NCBI GenBank assembly: GCA_037043455.1
Contig: JAWPHD010003262.1
Location: 62,001 to 126,000, forward strand
DNA length: 64,000 bases
Direction: 5' to 3'
From: Cyrtodaria siliqua
Taxonomy: Eukaryota > Mollusca > Bivalvia > Adapedonta > Hiatellidae
Below, in pieces: positions 34,996 to 47,922 of the stretch; positions within the stretch are counted from its first letter, which is position 1, and each line of letters opens with the position of its first letter. The notes under the pieces are model-generated. The model was not told the origin of the DNA. It made no database searches and saw nothing but the letters and a program-made list of their open reading frames with translations. Made by a program: the position numbers and the translations under genes.

Positions 34996-36020
34996 ATCCG
35001 CCAGAAGCCTATATTTTTGATAAGGGCGAGCCTTCTCTGACCCTAAAAGCCCCCTTTTCTTCTTTTGTTTGCAGCTTTTCACAGCCGGATGAAATATCAA
35101 AATCGTAAAAAGGGCTGGTAAGGTCAGAGAAGGCTCGGATTATCAACGTATGAGCTCCATTTTATTACTTTTATGAGGGCTGTGCAAAAAAGAACAGGTG
35201 GTGAAAATATTGTACCCCAACCGGGACTTTATCTGAGGGTCTCTAGCTTGCAGGGTCAGCCCCACCTGTAGCCCTTTTCGCCTGAGCATAGGACCATCAA
35301 CCGATTTACAATTTTAAATGTAAAATACTGCAGTTGTTAACATTTTGGAAGATGATCGCGGTCTCATCACATTTAGGAACTGGTTGAGAGTGCGGGTGGG
35401 TAGCTGGGGTGGGGTGATCTGAAGAAACGCTCTACCGGGAGAAAAAAAAGCATGGGGGAGGGGTGTTGCGGGGAAGAGGCAGCAAAATTCCGGCCTTGTA
35501 AGTTATAGCACTGGAATTCGATATTGTATGTTGTGTAGGAATAAAATGATGAAAAAAAATAAATATGTACCCCACCCATCGTTTTATTATACCCTATATC
35601 TGAGAGTTTAAAATACGTGTTGTCGTGATTTTTATTCATACACAACATATAAAGTCGGTCAAATCTAGCTCAAATTGCTTCACCTTGTGTTTTTATCGCA
35701 ATATAGTTCTTATCAAATGTATATGGAAACGTTTTTTTTTTCTTTTTCTTAAAATGTGTGTTTAATCGATAAAAATATTAGTCGGTACGAACGCAGCATT
35801 GGTGCAAATTTGTAAGCTCCGCCTACTTTGTGACGTCATAACTTATCAAAGACGTACAACATACACACAAATCTTAAAGATAAGACCGTGTCCACGTAAT
35901 GTGAGCCAAATGTTATGAACTAAATGATAGACGTCACGATATTACGTCACAAATTGACGTCATGATATTACTCCGCGCTGTCGCCAAAGGAGTAAATTCA
36001 TCACAGAATATATATTATAT
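34996..36020. other. No gene; one G-quadruplex-like tract
   Basis: GGGTGGGTAGCTGGGGTGGG near 35393-35413 has four G runs with short loops. There are no coding sequences. Confidence 0.4.
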
Positions 36021-36182
36021 AGTTTAATTAACATTTTTGTCGTGATACGGAAAATAATTCACTCGTGAGAAATATTCTTGCGATATAGAAACTCGTGCGA
36101 AAACGCACTCGTTTCTATATCGTAAGAATCTTTCTCACTCGGGAATTATTTCCCGTATCACTTCAACAATGTTAATTAAACT
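36021..36182. repeat. Long foldback hairpin, about 75-bp arms
   Basis: AGTTTAATTAACATT at the left and AATGTTAATTAAACT at the right begin arms that pair almost to the centre, including GATATAGAAACTCGTGCG and CGCACTCGTTTCTATATC around a 4-base loop. It is a typical foldback MITE. Confidence 0.8.
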
Positions 36183-36189
36183 CTATTTC

Positions 36190-36232
36190 TCGCCTGTGAC
36201 CGACGCGGGTTCAAATCCCACTGGGAGCTCGA
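36190..36232 (+). repeat. tRNA-like T-arm fragment
   Basis: GCGGGTTCAAATCCCACT has a B-box and a T-arm-like stem, but no A box is placed correctly upstream. Probably a SINE head remnant. Confidence 0.3.
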
Positions 36233-38510
36233 CTTGTTAAGTGAGAAAGTGTCGATTCTTAAGGATGACAGGAGGTATATAGTACTTGTTCTATTCAGGA
36301 AAAATGGTGCTAAAATTGACGTAATCAACATTCAAATAAACAAACCTTTTTAAAACAATAACAAAACTGAAACAACTGACGAAAGAAAAGCCGGTTACTG
36401 TAATGATGTATTCAATGTCCGAGATGTAGATCAACCATTTTTTGTATTTAAATTGTTATAGATATGTACCTTAAAACTGTAAAATGTTCTTAAAACAGAG
36501 GCGAAATTCATCGTTGATAACTTCTTGAGGGTCTCGTTCCAATCATTTGCATTGTTGTGCCGGTACAATCTATTTGACACAATAGCATTGAATTTAAAAC
36601 ACATTTTTATCGTAACCGTCGACCAAAGAACTTATTTCGATGCATCGACCAGTTTCTTAGAACTCTGCATCAACCATGCAGATTGTGAACATTTATCCGA
36701 CGATTACATGTCTGGCCAATATACGTCACATATTTTTCAGACGGTAAATGGGGGGGGGGGGGGGGGGGGGGGTGCGTTTACGGTCGCAAATTTGAGACTT
36801 TAGCCAATGGAGCAATGTGTTACATAATAGTTGCATTATAATACACATTTAATGTCTAGAAGAATAATGTACAACCAACTAATCTACAATTCTGAGTATA
36901 TTCTGGAACAAACCGTTGAAATGTCACATCCTTAGTTGCCTTTAGATGTTTTTTACAAAGTGTCGCAACTCTGTGGTAACTGTGTTATGAATTAAGTAAA
37001 CAGATTTATAAAACACGCAATAAGGCAATCAATTTCTAAACACTATTTTCAACCACCAACATTCAATATAATGTAGTTTCATATTGCTATACCAAAATGT
37101 TATACAAGTTTATAATGTCCTCATAACGGATGTAATTAACACAGTGTCCAAAATACCACTCTATTTTTTTTTCACTGTTATATAATGAAACGAAAATGAA
37201 ACGCAACTCGGGAATTTTCGCTATATATTGTATGTACCATATGCTGCTGTTAATCGAATGGTACATGGCTACGAAAGACGTCCTTTTGAAAAATAATAAG
37301 TAAAACAACACATAACACAGCAAATAGTATTCCTTCAAAGTTTCATTATTGACAGAGTACGCGTTTGGCTCAAGCATGTGAGCAAACTTAGGATGCAACA
37401 TTTTGCAAACTCTTTACGTTAAATACAGTACTGAAATGGCTAAATTGTTCAAAGAGGAACTTAACATTTATGAATTTCTTGTTACAAAGTGAACTGTGAT
37501 TTTATAACGGATAGTTCAACAATAAAACATGTTTAAAAATATTTATTACTGAAACAAATGCGGTAACCTGTTTAAAATTACCTTATAAATTTTAATTTTA
37601 CAATATGCAAACTTTTTAAGCCGAAATTAAATTTTTATTTCATATCCCAGCCAACCCCGTTTTCGCTTCTTGGAGAAGGGGTTGGATGGGGTATGAAAGT
37701 TAATACTCGGACCACGTAATGTAGAACGTCTTTTCTCTAACTAACTGCAACATTTTTTTTACAAAACATTTTGTGATTTCTTTGGAATAATATGTGGAAT
37801 TAAGTGTCACGAAGTATATACAATATATAGCGGAAATTCCCGAGTTGCGTTTCTTGTTCGCGTCAGTATAGTTTCATGTTACGTGAAAATAGAAACGTTG
37901 AAAGAGAAAGACGTTCTTTGGAAGTAGGATTTAAGATAAAATAAGGAACTCTTAACAAAATATTTTAGAATCCAACTATTTGAATAAAGACATTTGTTAT
38001 GATTATACAAAGATTGATGTCCACGTCAATCCGGTATTGTGTATTGTAAACTATTTATTTAAATTCTAACGAAAATTACAAAACAATTGGCAAATTTTAT
38101 AATAATATAGTGTATGTAAATTTCTGTTTTTGATCTATACTGCAGACCATCCAATATTTGTCACAAATGTTTTAGTTAACCGTTTTTGGCTAACGTTTCA
38201 AGCAATGGTAGTAAACAGTTTCTTTTCTGGTATCGCGTATCACGGATCTCTTGCGTCTGTAATAATGTTTAGATGTAATTTCAAGCAAAATAAAACGGAC
38301 TGATAATAATGCCCATAGTTATTGCGAATTTCACGACAAAATGACATTTGGGAAGTTGTTGAAGTACTAAGGCGTTGATGCGAGCAATATCTACTGAATT
38401 CTAACTCCAAACACGTTGTTATTCCCCAAAAGAGTACTATTTTGTTTATCAGTATTAGTAGTTATAATAAGAGTAAGTTAATAACAATGTTAATAAGAAG
38501 CAAATCAAGT
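36233..38510. other. No gene; G homopolymer
   Basis: A run of 22 G lies at about 36751-36772 and produces a poly-Gly frame. Nothing else is recognised in this AT-rich stretch. Confidence 0.5.
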
Positions 38511-38514
38511 GGCA

Positions 38515-40260
38515 TTACAAACCCAAACCGGTTGACAATATGGCTATCGCACTGGAACGGTCAGTGGCAAAAAAGGTGTCTGATAGTTTAAACCAGGTTT
38601 GAGGGTGCACCAAACCTTATTCTTATCCTGTTTTGTCATCCCAGTAAAACGGGACAATATAATAGGATTATTACTAGAGTAACGTGATCTGGAAGTCTGT
38701 ATCACCTCGAGTGGACATGCTATATCTGCAGGATCTCACGAGAGGCTTTATCCAGAAGATATGGCATTTTCACAAGAGGTGGTGATACTTTCAGAATACT
38801 TACTCTAGTAATGATCCTTGTATTATATACCTTCATAAGAAAGCTCATGAAATATTACTGCACCGTGTAGTATACTAGTTTGTTTACACAGGTAGGCGAC
38901 GTCAGACCACAGGTAGGCGACTACGTTACCACACGACGTCGTTGACGTCACTCAACGTATGTAGTACAGTGATACAGAAATGTATTTTAAGTAGTTTTGT
39001 GAAACAGATTCCGAACACCTCTAAAGATGATACAAGGTTTTGTATTACATTTTAAGAAAATGAAGGAACTAGGTATATATTATTGATAGGTATATAATGA
39101 ATATAGATATATCTCCATTAGGTTATATTCTATAACAAACAAGGCAGCATCAATAGGCAATATAAGTTTAACACATAAATGCTCATTTATATATGAATAT
39201 ATAACAAACGCCTAGACGTCCACAAAGCAACTTCTAGTTCAAATCGACTTGACAGAAGCCAGAGCAACAAGAGAATAAATCAGTTAAGGTAAGACAAGAC
39301 AAGATTAAGGAAAAATATCAAACGTTATCCATATCGTCCTTGGGGCTTTAGGTAAACGGCATCATAGAATCTGCAATTTGTCCGGTCACCGCGCAATCAA
39401 AGAGGAAAGCATAGTGGCAAACTCTAAATGGGTATACCATTAAACATTCAGTGTTTTGCAAAATGGTAGGGTCGTAACACCTTTTGGTACGTTTGTTCAT
39501 AAGTTTAATAGACTGTATAAAAGTCATTATGACCAAGGATCTTACGAAGTTTGTAAATCACATCGTCTTAAAAGTCAGATTGTGATTGTCGATAATCCTT
39601 GTCGCAGATGAGTTCATAATTTACTTTTATATTATATTTTATATATAAAAGTAGATATACAAATCGAACAGGAAAAGTAGCATTCAAAGACGACAATCAA
39701 CCACAAACACACACAGAAACAAACAACAACTATACAGATGAATAAAAGGCAATATATGACATCACAAACAAAACAATTGTTGACAATAGAGTTAATGACT
39801 TGGAACGGTCAGTGGCAAAAAGGCCGCTTGGAGTTTAAACCAGGTTCTAGGGTGCACCAAACCTCTCTCTTACCCTATTGTCATCCCAATAAACTTGACA
39901 GTGAAATGAAGATATCCCCGCCAGGTTATAATCTCTAACAACCAAGACAGAATTAATAGGCAATATATACAAGTAAAACACATAAATGATCATGTGTATA
40001 TAATATAAAATAATAATAATAATATATAATAATCTAGAAAGCCACAAAGTAATTAAGTACTCAATGATTTGGCAGAAGCCAAAGCAACAAGAGAACAAAC
40101 CGTTAACGGTACGACAAGACAAGATAAAGACACACATCAAGAAGCAGAATCAGAAGTGTTAGCTTTGCTGAGTTAAAGTCCTTTAGATAGTATTAACCAT
40201 AGTAGAAAAGAAGGACTTTCTATCTTCAGTATGTCATCCAGATGTAAGGCTAGGGTAGAC
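38515..40260 (-). mobile_element. Penelope-associated modules, two partial copies
   Basis: Copy 1 (38520-39625) has GGAACGGTCAGTGGCAAAAA, AGGGTGCACCAAACC and GACAGAAGCCAGAGCAACAA, interrupted at about 38663-39105 by a foldback and other DNA. Copy 2 (39640-40260) repeats GAACAGGAAAAGTAGCATTC and the same motifs. It ends in a short RT scrap (40145-40255) equivalent to 12360-12475, containing ATGTCATCCAGAT, the complement of the LDDI codons. Confidence 0.55.
38665..38817. repeat. Foldback hairpin inserted in the Penelope-associated module
   Basis: TTACTAGAGTAA and TTACTCTAGTAA at the ends, with inner pairs GTATCACCTC / GAGGTGGTGATAC and ATGCTATATCT / AGATATGGCAT, fold over about 150 bp. Confidence 0.7.
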
Positions 40261-40619
40261 GAAACCCAACACACTTCCAACTATGTACTGGATTCCTAAA
40301 TGACACAAACAGCCATATAAAGCCAATTTTATTTCTAATTGTAGTGTTTACACCATTACAAAGATCTCCATACGTTTAAATTCTTATTTATTTTGATTAA
40401 TTAAAATTCAGGCTTGATGTAGGCAAATATTCATAAAATGTGCAGTAAGCATCAAGTTTGCTTCCTTTATACGTAGCTACGGGGTTTCACACTAGTCTAT
40501 ATACAACCTTACCTCACCGTCTTATCTAAACGTTTTGCTCTTATTAAAAAATACATTTGTTAGAGAAAAAAACTACATGTATGGCCTGTAACAATATTAA
40601 AAAGTGCTTTTACTATCAC

Positions 40620-41720
40620 CACTTTGAACAATAACACTGTATGGAAGTTTGTGAAGCACTTTTGTTTCTATTAGGTAATATTTTCGTCAGATATTGAACT
40701 GCTGTTTATAGGCACATTTTTACTATCATATGGGTACGAACTGTGTACCTCTTGTTGCAGATTTGTTTTTGTATTGCTATGAAACGAGATTTCATGTTGA
40801 GTCTTTCACAAGATATAGATACTGTCGCTTCTTTTCTCGATTGACATCTTTCTGTAAATATGGAGAAATAATAAGCAAACACATTCTATAGCAAGAGAGA
40901 TGGTTTCAATTTTCACAATTATCCCCACTTTGACGGAGATGTTCACTGAACAACTTCTTATGGCTTTATGTTCCTGAACTAAATCGTTTATCTAGAGCTT
41001 GCAGTCGAGTTGAGGATTTTAATACTCATATTATATAAGAAACAAACTACTCTATTGGTACTACAGTTACCATACACTTCGAACAAACTTGGCAGAATTG
41101 TATTATATTAGCCCTGATCTACTTTTGAATATAGAAGTAATTTAAAAATTCTTCTGTTACAGGGACTATCACAACCTAACTTCCAAGTTGACCTGATTTA
41201 TTCATTCTTGTCAGAAAGTGTATCAACAGAGATAGATTTCCAACGCATTGCATTTCTAAGGGTTGATCCATTTACAGTTCGACACTTTGCTTTCATCATT
41301 AAATTAGCGATGTCCAGACATATTAGTTGGTAACGGTTGATATACGTCTTCCATCTTCTATTGTTTTGGCCTTATAGGTGTATTTCTCTGGCTTCTGCCA
41401 AGTCATTGGTACTTGCCTTGAGGCTATAAAGGCGTTCTAGATTGTTGTTTATATTTATATATGCACATGCTCATCTTTGTGTTATATACTGCCTACTAAT
41501 CCTGCCTAGTTTGTTAGTTTATTATAATCTGACTCGATTTCTTATTTTTTACACTGTCCCATTCTATTGTGATGATAGTTTGTAAGAGTGAGGATTCGTT
41601 CACGCTAGAACCTGGTTTAACACCCCACTCCAACGGCCTATTTGTCACTGCCCGTTCCAAGTCGTTAACCCCTTTTGTCAACCCTTTAGGTTTACCACCA
41701 CCAATTACATGTAAACCTCC
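40620..41720 (+). mobile_element. Penelope-associated module and RT scrap, opposite orientation
   Basis: The frame at about 40735-40860 reads MGTNCVPLVADLFLYCYE, the same RT motif as the 12.6-kb fragment but on the plus strand. The module follows in reverse order (AGCCCTGATCTACTTTTGAA, AACCTGGTTTAACACCCCAC near 41610). Stops interrupt it throughout. Confidence 0.55.
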
Positions 41721-42130
41721 GAGGTGTAGTCGAATGTATAATAAAAAGTAATCCCACCTTTTTCGATGGAAACGGGCATTATAAGTAGGGGAAAACTGCC
41801 CATTTCTATTAGATTTTGTGGTTATATGTATAAGAAGCGTATTAATAGGTTTTACTGGATCACTGATGAACATTTTCGAAATTTCGACTCTATGCTTACA
41901 CTTTGAGAGCAATGAAAACAGGCGATCAATAAAAACAGCTGTACCCTTGACCTGTTTAGTAAACAAACAAGAACTTTCTTACATGTCTTGTGACCCCACG
42001 TTTTCTGGAGATTTTTCAAGTGGAAAAATAGTTTTCTATATGAACATTACACTGCTGCATTATCCATACTTGAGTTGAATTTGCAGCAAATCATTAATAT
42101 GTGACACTTTAACATTGGTGTCGATGGGGA
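41690..42130 (+). repeat. Block also present inverted at 62520-62965
   Basis: Shared strings include TGTCTTGTGACCCCAC, TTTTTCAAGTGGAAAA, GATGAACATTTTCGAAATTT and ACCTCGGAGG-like sequence. At 41.7 kb a Penelope-associated module precedes it, and in the other copy one follows it, as if the block normally lay between two modules. Confidence 0.6.
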
Positions 42131-42625
42131 AATTATTAGTGCTTTCATACCTTTAATGTTTGCATACATTGCTTCCTTTTGTTCTTGTTATTGTTGTTTG
42201 TTTTGTATGCGGGTTTTTGACTGGAAATGGTTGTGAATGCACATAATGCATACCAAACTGTTGTAAAGTGCAGAAAGCAGTACATGTGTTAATATTGATG
42301 TGATCGGAAAACTATGAGATTAGTATTTTAAAGAATTCATATAATAATTCATCGCAACATGTCTGCCATGAAGCCATAACACGTGAGGCTTGATATTTAT
42401 TGAAAGGCAATCATTGCATTTGGGAATGTCTGGTATTTGAAGATTGTGTTTAAGCAAGGTTAATAAGTTGTGGATTTACTACCTTATATTGAATGAATCC
42501 GTCGTCTCTGTATTATCTGACTATCCTCAGACGTTATTTCGTGATCATTTAAATTCTAATGTGTTTGCTTTACATTTGATATCGATTTCATCCACCGAGG
42601 TCGTGCACTAGGGCTTATGCTATGG
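42131..42625. other. No feature seen
   Basis: AT-rich, non-coding. Confidence 0.5.
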
Positions 42626-42639
42626 CCTTTTGTCCGTCG

Positions 42640-43185
42640 TCGTTCGTTAACGTTTTGATGTCACAATCTAGCACCTTTATGTTTCATCCGTTCTTTACCA
42701 ATCTTTACCAGGTTATTATTATTAATGAAAGCTTGGACCAGTTCGAAAACGATCCATGTCGGACCAGTAACACCAGAGTTATTGCCCTTGAATTAACGAA
42801 ATTGTTATATTTTGTCCTATCAACACTTTAGCGCCTCCATTTTCCTTCCGATCTTTATCAGTCTTTATCAGCTTATTAATATCAATGAAAGCTCGGTCAA
42901 GTTCTAAAATCAGCCAGATCGGACCAGTAACACCGACGTTATGGCCCTTGAATTATTGAAAAATGTGTTAAGTTGATGATGTCAACACTCTAGCTCTTTC
43001 ATTTTTTATACTACCTTTACCAAACATTGCCAGATTGTTGATATTGATAAAAGCTCGGTCGAAAACATGATCGCACCAGTAACACCGAAGTTAAAGTCCT
43101 TGAATGAAAAATGTGCTAACACTCTAGCACCTTCATCTTTCATCTGTTCTTTACCAAACTTTACCAGATTGTTATGATAATACCT
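42640..43185 (+). repeat. Tandem array, units of about 151-161 bp
   Basis: ACCAGTAACACC recurs near 42763, 42924 and 43075 together with AAAGCTCGGTC, TTCTTTACCAA and TTATGGCCCTTGAATTA. The core is the reverse complement of the core of the 2.5-kb repeat. Confidence 0.75.
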
Positions 43186-44590
43186 TCGTTTTGCCGTATT
43201 TCAGCAAAACTTTTCAGGGATGATAAGTACAAAGGCTAGTTGTGCATATTATCACCTTGTTTCGGTTGAATGATTTTTGGTGGAGTTATGGCCCTTTAAA
43301 AGGTTTAATACACATAACTTGTATTATCCAGTTCTGCTGAATCCCTGGACAGATTTCAACAAAACTTGGCAAGGGCCTTGTTGTGCGTGTCATCACCATG
43401 TTCCGGTTGAATGAGATTTAGCAGAGTTATGGCCCTTTAAATAGTTTAATATATATACTTTGTATTATCCAGTTCTGCTGAACCCCTGGACAGATTTCAA
43501 CAAAACCTGGCATGGATGATCAGTATCAAGCCTTGTTGTGTGTGTCAGCACCATGTTCCGGTTGAATGATTTTTGGCATAGTTATGGCCCTTTAAAGATT
43601 TACTTCTCACATTTTGTCCGGACTAGTTCTCCTAAACACCTGGCCGGATTTCAGAGAATCGTTGCAGGGATGATCAGTACCAAGCCTAGTTGTACATATC
43701 ATCACCGTGTTCTGGTTGAACTATTTTTTACGGATTATAGGCTTTTACAGGTTTTAATACATAAACTTTGTCAAGACTATTTCTGCTGAACCCATAACCG
43801 AATTTCAACGAAACTTAGCAAGGATGATCAGTACCAAGCCTAGTTGTGCATATCATCACCGTGTTAACGGTTGAATGAAATTTGGCAGCGTTGTGGCCCT
43901 TTAAAGATTTTACTACTCCACGTTTGTCCGGACTTGTTTTGCTGATCTACTGTCCGGATTGCAGAGAAACGTTGCAGGGATGATCAGTACTATACCTAGT
44001 TGTGCAAATCATCACCGTTTTTCGGTTGAAAGATTTTTTACGGAGATATAGCCTTTTACCGGTTTTAATATACAAACGGGACTATTTCTGCTGAACCCCT
44101 GATCGAATTTCAACGAAACTTGGCAAGGATAATTAGTATTAAGCCTCGTTGTGCATATCATAACTTTGTAACGGTTGAACGGTTTTTGGCTGAGTTTTGG
44201 TCCTTTAAATGTTTTACTACACAAACTTTGTCCGGACTAGTTCTCCTGAACCCCTGGCCGGATTTTAGAGAAACGTTGTAGGGATGATTAGTAAAAAGCC
44301 TAGTAGTGCATATCATCACCGTGTTCCGGTTGAAAGATTTTTGGCGGAGTTATGTCCTTTACAGGTTTTAATACACATACTTTGTTCGGACTAGTGCTGC
44401 GAAACTTGGCAAGGATGATCAGTATCAAGCTTAGTTGTGCATATCATCGCTGTGTTCCGTTTGAATGATTTTTGGCGGGTTTTATGGCCCTTTAAATGTT
44501 TTAATAAACTAACTTTGTACAGACTAATTCTGCTGTACTCCTGGTTGGATTTTAATGAAACTTGGCAAGCCTAGTTGCGCATATATTGAT
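43186..44590 (+). repeat. Tandem array, about eight to nine units of about 155 bp
   Basis: GGATGATCAGTA-type strings recur near 43220, 43516, 43671, 43824, 43979, 44128, 44284 and 44415. Each is followed by AAGCCTAGTTGTGCATATCA, CCGGTTGAATGATTTTTGGC, GTTATGGCCCTTTAAA and TTTGTCCGGACTAGTTC. The repeats are degenerate and non-coding, despite a few short frames. Confidence 0.85.
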
Positions 44591-44689
44591 GTAGTGTTGC
44601 CCACCACAGACTCCATATATACAGTAGAGTGATACAGGTCCTCTTGGTCGTCTTGTTTAATTGTTAAGGTGAGACAAACAAACGCCTCG

Positions 44690-45240
44690 TTAAATAGTGC
44701 TGAGGTTAAGCGAATATAATAAGGATATTGATTTTGTGTTCTGAAATATCGGTATCGTTGCTGGGTTAAGAATACTATAGCCTGGCGGGGATTTCGATAT
44801 GCATACTGTACTTTTTACTGAGATGAAGTAGGATAAGAGTGAGATTTGGTACACCCTACAACCTGATTTAAACCCCAGCGGCTTTTTTGCCACTGAGAAG
44901 TTCCAAGGCTGTAGCCCTATAGTCAACTATTATATGTGGAGCGCTGTGGTCTAGTGGTAGAGCGTTGGACCCATGATCGAAAAGTCGTGGATTCGATTGC
45001 CGCCATTACCATATGCGTTGTGTCCCTGAGCAATACACTTTATCTGCAATTGCTTAGTTCTGGTTCTACCCAGGAAGACATCGAGACTGATTCTTCATAG
45101 AGATTTCGTTACAATCGATGTAAAATAAATAAGTCTTTATAGTTATTGTTTGTTTCTGTGCTTGTTTGTGGTTGACTGTGATCATTGAATGCTATATTTC
45201 TTGTTTTATGACTACTTTTATATCATATGACTCTCCACAG
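44690..45240 (+). mobile_element. Penelope-associated module interrupted by a SINE
   Basis: Reverse-orientation module: GGCGGGGATTTC, GTACACCCTACAACCTGAT, TTTGCCACTGAGAAGTTCCA, then after the SINE GTTTGTTTCTGTGCTTGTTT and GTGGTTGACTGTGATC. A further degenerate copy lies at about 45480-45780. Confidence 0.55.
44938..45137 (+). mobile_element. tRNA-derived SINE
   Basis: AGCGCTGTGGTCTAGTGGTA is a tRNA 5' half with an A box, and GGATTCGATTGCC a B-box. TTGTGTCCCTGAGCAATACA in the body matches a bivalve SINE central domain, and the tail is AAAATAAATAAG. It lies inside the Penelope-associated module. Target duplications were not clear. Confidence 0.75.
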
Positions 45241-45780
45241 ACGTTATTTGCGTGATCATTTAGATCTGTTAACATATGTTTGCTTTACATTTGATATCGA
45301 TTTCATCCACCGAGGTAACGTGGGCCAGTGGCTGATTAGTGATGTTATAGTTACAAGGAAGTTGGTGTTTTTTATTGTTACTGTGAGAATAAACTTCTCG
45401 TTAAAAATGCTGAGTTTAAGAGCAAATAATAAGATAGTGATTATTTGTTGAGACAAACGTATTAATACGTATCGGCATCATTTCTCGGTATAGAGTAAAA
45501 TCGCCTAGAGATGATTTCTTTATTCACATTGTACGTTTCATTGAGATGACAATAGGATAAGAGTGAGATTTGGTTTACCATATAACCTGAGTTAACCCCA
45601 ACCCCACCAGCGGTCCTTTCTGCCCTTGACTATTCCAAGGCTGAAGCCCTACTGCAACCAGTTTATGTGTGCGATATCATATACCTTGCATTTTATGTAT
45701 CCTTGTAATAGTTGTTTGTTTCCATGCGTATTTGTTTTAACTGTGGTCTTGCAGTGCACGATTTTCGTATCTATTTTTGA

Positions 45781-47688
45781 TGTTTTATTGTACCATCATT
45801 CTTAATGATAAAGATGCTGACAAAAACAGTTCTTCTTTGTATTACATTTAATTAATTTATCATATTGTACTTATTAAAAAATAAATATTGGTCACACGTA
45901 TTTCCTATCATTAAATGTATCAATATGCTTCCATTTTCAGAGTAAATAGGGAAGAGTGATGAACCGGTAGGATGCGTGTTCCTCTTTCTCGCCAATCCAT
46001 GCTGAGCTATTATTGATTAGTTTGACATCAGTTTGTCTAGACGATTCTGCATGAAATATATTCAATCAATTCCTACTCAGACAATAACTGGTCTATTTCT
46101 TAATTTGATATATGCTAAATCAAATGAAAGTGAAGTTGACATTCGTAAGCTTCTGTTTAAGGAAAATATACCGTTCAATATGTACACATGTAGTAGGAGG
46201 TCTTTATAGACGTTGGCATTGTATCGAAAATCAATCGCATCTTAGCGGATATATACAAAACATATACTTAATATACTTAATTTACCAGAGATTGAATATC
46301 GTCACCGATACCTCCACCATATTTGTTTTTATTTTCTTTCTAAAGTAAAGCAATACATACAAAAGTTAACATATGCACGTGATGCGCGGATCGTGGCATA
46401 TGTATTCGGGAACACATGCCACTTTATGTCTTAATTTTGTCGCACGACATCATTTATTAAGAATAAAGCGCTTTTGTAAAATTTAGTGAGATTTTCTTTA
46501 TACCACGTTTACTTAAATAGGAGAGTGGAGACGTTGTCAGATATCTGGTGAACGGAATTTCGCAGCTTATGTTGTCTGTCCATCTTGGCGTGCATAACTG
46601 CACTATAACAAGACTATTTCAACGTCAGATTCAGATTCACACGGAACTAGCAAATATTAATATCAGACCAGATAACTTCTGTGTACTGAAATAAAATTAT
46701 AGTTTTTAGTTAAATGCTCTTCAAGATATTTGATGGACGCCAAGTATTTGATTATTAATACAGAGTTGCTTTTCTGTTTTGCTTGAGTATATCGTAGTTT
46801 AAGGAAATATGCACTTGTCAATGTTTTAAATGAATTCAGAATGTCTGGTGCAAATTTTACTTGGAAGCGCCTGGTTAAAAACAACAGTAAATGGGAGAAA
46901 CTGAATGGTCATTAAGAGTAAAGGATGATTGTTTTTAAAGATATGTATATAAAACATACGCTTAATTATACATGTGAGTTGTTTTCTAAAGTGCAACCAA
47001 AATACAAGACTTAATTATTTGGTGACTCTTATACCAACTTTCCTCGGCGTACAATACCAGTTATAGCTATTATGGAGCACTATCATGATATTTTAGTTTA
47101 TCCGAACTGAACATATTTCCATGAAATTATGGTAGTCAATTTTTACCATTATTGTTTCATATGTATTTAACAAATAATAGTTATGTTGAATGGTATCAGA
47201 CCTCTAAATGTTATCTGGCATGTTTAAAACTGATATAAATGCTCTCCATTTACTATGGAGTGTAGGATGCGCATTCACTGGATGAAAATCCAGTTGAAAA
47301 TAATGCTGTAATAGGCAAATGTAAAATTAACATGTGATGGCATTAACACTTCTTATATTTCGTTTCGATAAGTGTTATTGTTGTATGATGTTTATGATGT
47401 TTTATCAAGAATAACTGGTAGAATCAATGGTGTTTAACGTCATTTTCAAAATCGTTTTTGTTTTGTTTTGTAAAGGTTGGGTTCAGATTCGATTACTAGT
47501 TTGTTTATTTATATTCATTACATTTTATTAACGCTTGGTAAATATGTCTTGATACCTACAGAGTACTTAACTGCCAAATTGTCGGAACCAATCAGATTGA
47601 TTCCGTAGTAGTTTCGTATACTATTTTTTTAAATATCTTAACATTGTATGGTCTCAAAAAGTGTGTCTTATATAACATTCGAACCGTG
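45781..47688. other. No feature seen
   Basis: AT-rich, non-coding; short frames only. Confidence 0.5.
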
Positions 47689-47762
47689 AACCTTCAGTTC
47701 AGTAGACACATAGTAGGCGACGCCCTAACCGACTGCGCCAAAGGCGCAGTTGGTTTGTTGCG
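47689..47762 (-). repeat. tRNA-like sequence / SINE head
   Basis: On the minus strand TGGCGCAGTCGGTTAG is an A-box region and GGTTCACGGTTCGAATG a B-box region, with CTGCGCC / GGCGCAG at the 5' side. The anticodon arm does not fold, so I do not call a functional tRNA. Confidence 0.4.
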
Positions 47763-47922
47763 TTATTAAATAGTATATAACAAATGCCACGATCTGCAAT
47801 CTGATTGGTTACGATAATATGGCATGTGAGCGATCTCCCTACTACTTCTATGGAAACATGAATACGAAATGAACTACATGTTAAGAATAAATATATGCAA
47901 TTGAATTCTATCAACCTACCCG

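Noticed and set aside
36525..36803. 92-codon frame with a poly-Gly run
   Set aside because: It depends on the G homopolymer; no domain or homologous feature.
41860..41890. Hammerhead-ribozyme-like CTGATGA...CGAAA, also conserved at 62.8 kb inverted
   Set aside because: Penelope-like elements can carry hammerheads, but the bases between the core strings cannot form stem II and no stem I or III is evident.
41514..41966. 150-codon minus-strand ORF
   Set aside because: It spans a Penelope-associated module and the block repeated at 62.5 kb; the inverted copy does not keep the frame.
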